From assembly GCA_009746045.1 (NCBI GenBank), contig RPFO01000389.1:369686-430685 (forward strand): DNA of 61,000 bases, in the 5' to 3' direction. The DNA is from Mesostigma viride (taxonomy: Eukaryota > Streptophyta > Mesostigmatophyceae > Mesostigmatales > Mesostigmataceae). Under the pieces are notes generated by a model, which was given only the letters and a program-made list of their open reading frames with translations, did not search any database and was not told the DNA's origin. Positions 53,909-61,000 of this stretch are shown in pieces; the stretch's first letter is position 1, and each line of letters starts with the position of its first letter. The position numbers and the translations under genes are program-made.

Positions 53909-53933
53909 CCTGACCTTCAGGATGCACAGGCCT

Positions 53934-54105
53934 TAGTTAGGTTGAATAGTGCCGGAACCTTTTTGCCACCTGCGGCAACAGGTCCGTAACACTATTTTAC
54001 CCGGAATAACCACTTCCGAGCACCGAAACTCATTCAGCCGAAAATAGTGTTCCGGACCTGTTGCCGCAGGTGGCAAAAAGGTTCCGGCACTATTTAACCT
54101 AACTA
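53934..54105. repeat. Fold-back (MITE-like) element, short copy
   Basis: 172 bp; TAGTTAGGTTGAATAGTGCC ... GGCACTATTTAACCTAACTA. Part of the central palindrome is missing. Right arm of the second composite. Confidence 0.9.
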
Positions 54106-54124
54106 AGGTCTGTGCACTGACCTG

Positions 54125-54695
54125 GACTAAGGTCTGGACACTGACGCAGGAGCTGGAGCAACGACTCGACGGCGCCGTCACCAAGATGCTGCGCAAGGCC
54201 CTTAAATTCCCTTTGGTTTGCACATTAGTAATGAGGATTTGTACGCTGGTTTGCCCTATGTTTCCCACATTATTAGGCACATGCGCCTGGGCCTAGCCGG
54301 GCACCTGGCCCGCACAGATCAGGTAGACACATCAGATAGACTAGCTGGCACCAAGCGCGCCCAGCCTGGGCGATATGTCCTCACCTGGCGTGCCCCAGAC
54401 CGCGCGCGGCAGGGCCGCCACCCGTGGAGTTTTCGTGATAGATAGACTCGGCATGGACATGTGCTACACTAGACGTGACGGGCTCACACCCGGGCAGCCT
54501 CCTGGATTGTCTGTAATATGGAGGCACTGATGGTACGCAAAGATAGATGGCAAGTAGTGATGAAGGAGACCAGACCCCCAAGTCTGTGCCGGGGGCTCCG
54601 CGTGTGACCGCGTATGGCATTCATAGCGATTCGGGCCGCGGTGCCCCCAACCCTGTAACTAGGACCTAGATAGCTTACACCATTCATTCCATCCC
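54125..54695 (+). pseudogene. LINE RT C-terminal fragment (subfamily 3)
   Basis: It begins VWTLTQELEQRLDGAVTKML and, after a frame break, continues DLYAGLPYVSHIIRHMRLGL, then GHLARTDQVDTSDRLAGTKR and QPGRYVLTWRAPDRAR. The 3' tail to about 54695 matches 56400-56670. 5' truncated. Confidence 0.8.
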
Positions 54696-54829
54696 ATGTT
54701 CAGTTAACGCTTTTAAGTGCAATGTATAAGGATTTGGTTGCAATGCAGCAATTATGCGAATGTGGTTGGAACGGAGCTTTGTTAAAATTGGATAAGCTTA
54801 CAGCACTCAGGCACTTGAGGCTTAGACAC

Positions 54830-55440
54830 GAGTTTGCCAAGTCAAGGCGACACACGTGAGGCGGGCTCGCAAGATATGACCAGTTGGCACTGGCCTATTC
54901 TTTATATACTAAAAATATAATTACTTACAGCAGAGTGAAATCACTCAAACCAAAGCAAACGCCCAGCTATAAACCTATACTATTCTTTATATACTTGTTC
55001 ACTGTGCTTTGCTAGGCCTGAGCAGCCTCGTAGGGCCTGCTCAGTATTAACACCCCGGTACAGTATTAACAACCTGTACAGCGTCCAGATCCTATACAGT
55101 AGGTCTGCCATACAGGCACAGTGACCACAGAGTACAGTCTACACAGTGATTATTGCGTCTGTATACCCAATAGTCCAGGACTAAGCCTGCGGTACCAACA
55201 GACCACAGGTTAAGGTTCCTATTTCCTACGTACGACGTATTAATCCAATACCGTCGTAGGTACAGCACCTAATTCCTGTCAGCCCAAGAATTACTGTCGA
55301 CCCCATATGCCGTCGGCACATATTCACGCACGACTTAGAAGAACAGCCGGCTCGCGCTCGCGCGCGACCGGGAAGTCGGAACGCCATAACTTTCTTGATA
55401 CTTGTCGGAATGAACTCGTTCCGGTGCCGCTGGAATCGTA
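54830..55440. repeat. Possible solo LTR related to the cop-B LTR
   Basis: The right end has GGAACGCCATAACTTTCTTG and CGGTGCCGCTGGAATCG. These match in order and spacing the cop-B LTR pieces GAAACGTCATAACTTTTACG and AGGTGCCGTTGGAAAGAG (18800-18870). Boundaries are uncertain. It directly precedes a truncated LINE copy. Confidence 0.4.
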
Positions 55441-55456
55441 GACATCCGCACGCTGT

Positions 55457-56720
55457 ATGATTGAGGGGTCGACCACTTCGGTGGGCACTCAACACGGCTT
55501 TACCCCGCCATGCCCACTGCAGACCGGCGTCTGGCAGGGTTGCCTCCTGTCGTTGTACCTGTTTATTATTGTAGTGGATTATGTTATGCGCCAGGCACGT
55601 GCTCGCTTTGCTAGCATTGCAGGCCGTGCCCCACTGCCCCTGGCCTAGCGATCACGAACGAGCTTGAAGAAGGGGGGCCGACTAACAAGCAGAATTTACT
55701 AGCTGACCTCATTTATGCCGACGCCATCACGCTCATCGAGAAGCCGGAGTCTGCCCAACTTTGGCTGGACTGCCTGGCGCTCGGGCGGTTGGTCTAGAAA
55801 TCAGCCCCAAAACGGAGTCTCTGGCCCTCGGCATGGCAGGGCCCCCACCCACAATCCGCCTCCTAGACGACACCGAGGTCAACTACCCTACTTCAGGCCG
55901 CTTCAAGCTGCTCGGCAGTTGGCTTCCCGACTGCGAGGACCACCTGACGACACGGATCGGCATGGCGTGGGCGCAACTCCATGACCACCGCCGCTGGTGG
56001 AGCATCCCCGCCCTACCCCGGATCGTCAAGCGTGACCTCTTCAAGGTCGTCATTCTGATGATCCTGACCTACGGCGCCGAGACCTGGACACTGACGCAGG
56101 AGCTGGAGCAACGACTCGACGGCAACGTCGCCAAGATGCTGCGCAAGGCCCTTAACATCCCCTTTGGTTTGCACATTAGTTAGGAGGATTTGTACGCTGA
56201 TTTGCCCTATGTTTCCCACATTATTAGGCACTGTCAGGCGCCTGGGCCTAGCCGGGCACCTGGCCCGCACCGATCAGGTAGACACATCAGATAGACTACT
56301 AGCTGGCACCAAGCGCGCCCAGCCTGGGCGATATGTCCTCACCTGGCGTGCCCCAGACCGCGCGCGGCAGGGCCGCCACCCGTGGACTTTTCGTGATAGA
56401 TAGACTCGGCATGGACATGTACGTGCTCCACTAGACGTGTCAGATCATCACACCCGGGCAGCCTCCTGGTTTGTCTGTAATATGGAGGAGGGTGGTAAGC
56501 AAGGATAGATGGCAAGTAGTGATGAAGGAGACCAGGCCCCCAAGTCTGTGCCGGGGGCTCCGCGTGTGACCGCGTATGGCATTCATAGCGATTCGGGCCG
56601 CGGTGCCCACAACCCTGTAACTAGGACCTAGATAGCTTACACCATCCATTCCATCCCATGTTCCCCTCCAACTGAGGACTTACGCTCACGTGACGCAGTC
56701 ACGTGTTTATTAATAAATTA
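55457..56720 (+). pseudogene. LINE RT fragment (subfamily 3), palm to 3' end
   Basis: Frames read IEGSTTSVGTQHGF, CPLQTGVWQGCLLSLYLFII, then IYADAITLIEKPES (catalytic box YADA where YADD is expected), then ISPKTESLALGMAG, ILTYGAETWTLTQELEQRLD, GHLARTDQVDTSDRL and QPGRYVLTWRAPDR. Several frame breaks. The tail ends with TCACGTGACGCAGTCACGTG and TTATTAATAAATTAATTAAT. A dead, 5'-truncated copy. Confidence 0.85.
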
Positions 56721-56950
56721 ATTAATAACTGCGCTGGGAGTGTATGTAGCACATATCCCAGAGAAGGGGCATATGGCTTTCAATACATTCTAAGCTACTT
56801 CCCTCAAGGGTGGGAATGTAAACAACACTTGCTCTAGGTGCACCAATGGCACCTGCACCACCACGATATGTCAAGCTCAACCCAGCTAAGGGGAGCCTGT
56901 CATGGGGGGGGAAGATCACCATGGCTATACAAGAGCTAGGGCATGGCTTC
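56705..56950. repeat. Short interspersed repeat, second copy
   Basis: Relative of 22232-22450: TGTATGTAGCACATATCCCA, ATACATTCTAAGCTACTTCC, CACCTGCACCACCA. Both copies follow ATTAATTAAT-type tracts and both lie next to LINE sequence. Confidence 0.6.
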
Positions 56951-57119
56951 TCAACAGAGAGCGACTCTCTGCATAGGCATAGCGTGGCTAAATTCTTAAT
57001 GCAACATCCATGGGGGGTCCCATTATAGGCATGGCTTGGCTAAATTCTGAAGGCATCATCCATGGGGGCCATTATGGGCGCACATGCGCGTAGGCCACAT
57101 GCTAGGCTAAGCCTGACTA

Positions 57120-58326
57120 ATCTACACTACTGGTATATATTCCCTAGACTGAGGTTGCTGGGGTGGCAGGAGGTGCCTGCCAGGGCTTATGGTCAACGTG
57201 GATGACCGCCCCCCTCCAGTATATACCGGCTTCCCCCCGGCGCTCTGCATGCCGGAGCTGAAGGCAGGTCGGCCACTAAGCTCGCGTCGCCGCTGTTGCT
57301 GGGCCATGCAGGGTCAAGTCGTCGTCCAGCGTGAAGCGAGTCCCCAATACCTTCTTGCGGCATTTAAGGAACGACAGCTTGTCCGCCTGATTTTCTTAAA
57401 GGTGAGGAGCACGGGTGCTGGGCCAGCCTTAACCCCGCGCGCGGGGGAGGCAGACAGCCGACATCCGCAGCTCACCTGTGAGTAGCATGGGGGCAAGAAT
57501 GTCGCGCTTAAATGCCGTGAGAAGACTCGTCGGGGTCTCATCTGCCGGCTGATCGAAGTGCTTGACGATGACATTGTGGCTGCGCTTGTCGAGCTCGGCC
57601 TCCTCACGCAGGTCGAGTGCTTGTTGCTTGAGCTGTGCCGCGATGGTGGAGGTGGTGGAGGTGGTGTGGTGCTTAAGCAGGTCCGCCCAGGTGGAGGGAG
57701 CAGGTGGGTGGCATCGCTGGCCGGGCCAGCAGATGCCGGCTGGGCAGCGATTTCCTTCACCGCCTGGGCGGTGAGGCCTGCCGTGTCGTGCAAGCACTCA
57801 AGGGCGGTGGCAGTGGCGTGGAGGCGTTGGTCGAGGTCGAGGAGCTGGGCCTTGATGTCGGCAGTGGAGGCGGAAACGGCAGCGGAGGTGGAGGCGACGG
57901 TGGTGGAAAGGTGAGGGAGCTCAGCATGCAGCCAGCGTGCCTCCCATTGCTGCCACATCGGCAGCAAGAGGGGTCACGTGCTGCAGGCTGCTGGAAGGCT
58001 TCCGTAAGGATGGAACAGAGTGTGGGAGCGGAGATGGATGGAGCCCAGATCTCGTGGTTGGTGCGCCCGAGGAGGGAGCAGAGGATGATGTGCTGGATTT
58101 GGGGGCGGGCGCACCCGAACAGAAATTTGGGTTGCATGCTGGTGCCGTCGGGGTGGATGAGGCGATTGGTGTCGAAAAGATGGAGGCCCAGGTCGTAAAG
58201 CGAGGCGTAATCCCCAAAGAAGATGAAATGCACGGCATCTCTTGGGTCCATGGCGGTCCAGTCGTAATCGTCGACCTTGACAGGTTGGGGCCGAAAGCGC
58301 GGTTTAGATGGGTGTGGCTCTACCAT
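57120..58326 (-). pseudogene. LINE ORF1 (frame-broken)
   Basis: It starts at 58326 (MVEPHPSKPRFRPQPVKVDD), with DPRDAVHFIFFGDYASLYDL and a Pro/Ser-rich stretch, then a helical region with LKQQALDLREEAELDKRSHN. An RNA-binding-like block VIVKHFDQPADETPTSLLTA follows, and FTLDDDLT in the last part, matching the ORF1 C-terminus at 24898-25143. Three frames are needed. It is divergently oriented from the RT at 58470-60595, so the two come from different copies or a rearranged one. Confidence 0.6.
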
Positions 58327-58469
58327 GGGCGACTGTGTTTAGGATCTGGCGATGCCAAGGGCGAGGCCGCAGGAGCCGAGTGCACTACCAACGCTTGGGT
58401 AGTGGCCTCGCTGGCTGGCAGGCCGGGCGGAACTGCAGCCGGAGCTGCAGGCGAATTGTCTTGGCTCAT

Positions 58470-60600
58470 CGCAGCCGCCAGGCTGTGTTGCGTAGTCGAG
58501 CGTTTGCTCGTCACGTCGCCGCCAAGTATCGCCTGGCTGCCCGCACCCTCCCCACCTTGCCTCCGCGCCGGCAGCTTGCTGTCCACCGTCACGCACCGAC
58601 AGTGGTCGCCGCCAGGCAGATGCTCCGCCGCAACAGAGATCCAATCGCCAAACCTGGGCTGCAAGCAGCTCTGAGGGCCGCCTACGAGCAGGCTGAGAAG
58701 GCAGATGCTCAGCAGATGGTCAAGGACCTGCGCAGCTGCCAGCAGAAGCACGACGGCAAGGGGGCCTGGTTCTGGTACAAGCGCCTCGGGCACCCGGACG
58801 GCCTCGGCCGGCCCCGGCCACCGCCACGACGTCCCCGGCGCCCCAGCCAAGCGGCTTCGTACCTGGGCCACGGCCACGGCCGAGGTCGTGGGGACAGCTG
58901 CGCCGCCCCCACCCCTGCTCCCAGCCGCCGCCGCCCGCCCGGCCGCCCTGGCCGGCCCCGCTGGGCCCCCGGCCCCGCCTAGGTCAGCGGCGGACTACCT
59001 AGTCCCCCGCTGGTCGGCCCACTTGGCGACCCGTCTGACATGCCTCCTTTCACCTCTCGCGAGGTCACGGAGGCGGTCCAGCGCCTGCGTTATGACGCAG
59101 CCACCGGCTCTGACGAGATTCCGGCCGCAGTTGTAAAACTTGCAGCCGAATTCGAGGACACAGGTGTTATGCTGCTCTTCCGGGACATCTGCAACCGCCT
59201 TCTGCTGTCGTCGCAACCACCTCCAGCGGCCTGGCAACACAGTTTTCGCACGATGCTGTACAAGAACAAGGGGTCGCCTGCCGACCCCGGCAACTACAGA
59301 GGGGTGTGCATTCAAAGTGCCCCCCTCAAGCTTCTTATGCGGCTCATCCTGAACCGCCTGCGCACGGCCCTGGACGGTCACCTCAGCGAGACTCAGCACG
59401 GCTTCCGTTCAGGTCGCAACACAGTACAGGCGCTCTTCGCTACTCGCCGACTGGTGGAGGAACTGCGACGCCTTCAGCCTGGTGAGTCCCCTTTGCACCT
59501 TGTGCTGGTGGACTTCATCAAAGCCTTCGATTCGGTTTTCTGGCCTGCGCTTTGGGACATCCTCGAGCTGTTCCGGATCCCCCGCCCCCTGATTGCTGTC
59601 ATCCGCAACCTGTATGAAGGGTCCACTACTTCGGTGCGCACTTCTTACGGGACCAGTCGCCCCCATGCCCTTTACAGAAGGGTGTGTGGCAGGGCTGCGT
59701 GCTGTCGCCCTACCTGTTCATTATTGTTGTCGAATACGTAATGATTCAGGCGCGCAAGCGATTTGCCCGCATCGTGGGCAGGGAACCAGGAGTGCAGGTT
59801 GCTAACAAATTCTGGCATGGCGGTGCGGACACGGAGATTCGGCTGGCAGACATCATCTACGCAGACGACACCACCCTCTTCGAGGACACTGAGCACGTGC
59901 AGACATGGCTTGACTGCCTGGCTCTCGAGGCCCGTGCAGTGGGGCTTGAGGTCAGCAAGAAGACAGAGGCCCTGGCGGTTGGGCTCACCAACTCACCACC
60001 GCCCCTCTATCTCCTAGACGGCTCTCGAGTCCTGTATCGGGACCGCGTTAAGCTGCTGGGCAGCCTGCTCCCCAGCTGCGAGGTTGATGTGGACCATCGC
60101 ATCTCCCTCGCCTGGCACGCTTTACGCCAGTACCGGGCCCTGTGGCGCAAGCCCCTGGGCAAGATCGAGAAACAGGACCTGTTCAAGGTCCTCGTCCTTC
60201 CTGTTCTCACGTATGGGGCCGAGATGTGGACCCTCACCGCCGACCTGGCCCGCAAGCTGGACGGCGCGGTCACCAGCATGCTGCGTTCCATTTTCAGAGT
60301 AGGATATGCTGCTCATGTCCGCAATGAGGACCTGTACCAGGGCATGCCCTATATCACCAGCACCATTAAGCAGCGACGCCTGCAGCTAGTAGGGCACCTA
60401 GCTCGCACCAACCAGGTAGACACCTCACGTGGCCCCCCCGCAGGACTGCGACCAGCCCAGCCTGGCCGGCACCTCCTGACGTGGGCTGGGCCCAGTGATG
60501 TTAGACGCCGCAAGGCCCGCACCTTCAAAGAACAGCTAGTAGAGGACATGGGGGGCCTAGGCCTCTCCGTGATTTGGAAGAAGATGATTAATTAATTAAT
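58470..60600 (+). pseudogene. LINE ORF2: best-preserved RT (subfamily 2)
   Basis: A linker (AFARHVAAKYRLAARTL) precedes RT from about 59040: SREVTEAVQRLRYDAATGSD, WQHSFRTMLYKNKGSPADPG, NYRGVCIQSAPLKLLMRLI, ETQHGFRSGRNTVQALFA, LVDFIKAFDSVFW. A one-base break near 59660 separates this from VWQGCVLSPYLFIIVVEYVM, the catalytic IIYADDTTLFED near 59858, and TYGAEMWTLTADLARKLDG. The C-terminus is GHLARTNQVDTSRG...QPGRHLLTWAGPSDV and IWKKMIN*. The endonuclease domain is absent. Apart from the break the RT looks intact. Confidence 0.88.
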
Positions 60601-61000
60601 TAATAGACACGTGACTGCGTCACGTGAGCATAAGTCCTCAGTGGGAGGGGAACATGGGATGGAATGGATGGTATAAGCTATCTAGGTCCTAGTTACAGGG
60701 GTGTGGGCACCGCGGCCCGAATCGCTATGAATGCCATACTTGGTCACACGCGGAGCCCCCACAGGCTTGGGGGTGGTCTCCTTCATCACTACTTGCCATC
60801 TATCCTTGCGCACCATCTGCCTCCATATTACAGACAAACCAGGAGGCTGCCCGGGGGTGAGCCCGTCACGTCTAGTGTAGCACATGTCCATGCCGAGTCT
60901 ATCACGAAAAGTCCACGGGTGGCGGCCCTGCCGCGCGCGGCCGGGGGCACGCCAGGTGAGGACATATCGCCCAGGCTGGGCGGGCTTGGTGCCAGCTAGT
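60601..61000 (-). repeat. LINE 3' end in reverse (subfamily 3), cut by the window end
   Basis: Reverse complement of sequence like 56320-56720, including CACGTGACTGCGTCACGTG (60608-60626) and the tail TTAATTAATTAAT. It sits tail-to-tail with the plus-strand LINE, the two sharing the TTAATTAATTAAT tract. Confidence 0.8.

Larger units (their letters stand above)
52682..53933 (-). repeat. tRNA-like core, second copy, split by a hAT element
   Basis: In reverse it reads AAGGCCTGTGCATCCTGA, AGGTCAGGAGTTCGAATC (B-box) and, at the far end, CCACGAGGCCAGGTTTTAG. It aligns with 137-271 at both ends. The hAT at 52796-53908 separates the halves. Confidence 0.65.

Overview
The window is eukaryotic and looks like a nested transposon graveyard. 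I see no convincing host gene, no intron-bearing cellular gene, and no rRNA or complete tRNA. The mix of elements (Copia-type LTR elements, DIRS/PAT/Ngaro-like tyrosine-recombinase retrotransposons, L1-like LINEs, a hAT, many fold-back elements) is typical of algal genomes. I favour a green or red alga, but the sequence alone does not fix the lineage.

Layout, left to right. (1) 1-8815: a composite fold-back repeat with a tRNA-like core, split by an 8.4 kb Copia-like element ('cop-A', 277-8668, TSD TTAAA). Cop-A is itself split by a 1.9 kb TTAA-flanked DNA element. (2) 8816-19781: a conventional Copia element ('cop-C1', plus strand) whose RNase H gene is split by a second unusual Copia-like element ('cop-B', 9012-18905, minus strand, TSD CATGG). 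One LTR of cop-B is in turn split by a 2.06 kb non-autonomous LTR element (TSD CAAGT). (3) 19782-25970: an interspersed repeat ('D') and LINE debris. (4) 25977-28305: a small non-coding element with split direct repeats. (5) 28978-34463: an autonomous tyrosine-recombinase retrotransposon on the minus strand with the same split-repeat layout. (6) 35085-43702: an inverted second copy of D, split by a conventional Copia element ('cop-C2', 36235-43653, minus strand, TSD AAATG). (7) 43.7-52.4 kb: AT-richer sequence with a satellite, three fold-backs, a HIRAN-domain ORF and fragments. (8) 52473-54105: a second copy of the composite fold-back, split by a hAT element (TSD CCTGACCT). (9) 54.1-61 kb: LINE copies on both strands.

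Most notable: cop-A and cop-B form a Copia-like lineage with domain order Gag-INT-PR-RT-RH. The retropepsin lies between integrase and reverse transcriptase, the RT catalytic box is HGDD, and the LTRs end AGTT...AACT. In cop-B, gag and pol share one frame and are separated by a single UGA. In cop-A, pol is reached through an antizyme-like UCC-UGA junction. The tyrosine-recombinase element carries a perfect 2A motif (DVEANPGP) between RNase H and recombinase. A miniature partner with the same layout lies just beside it. Coding regions carry many one-base frame breaks, often in homopolymers, so decay and assembly error cannot be separated here.
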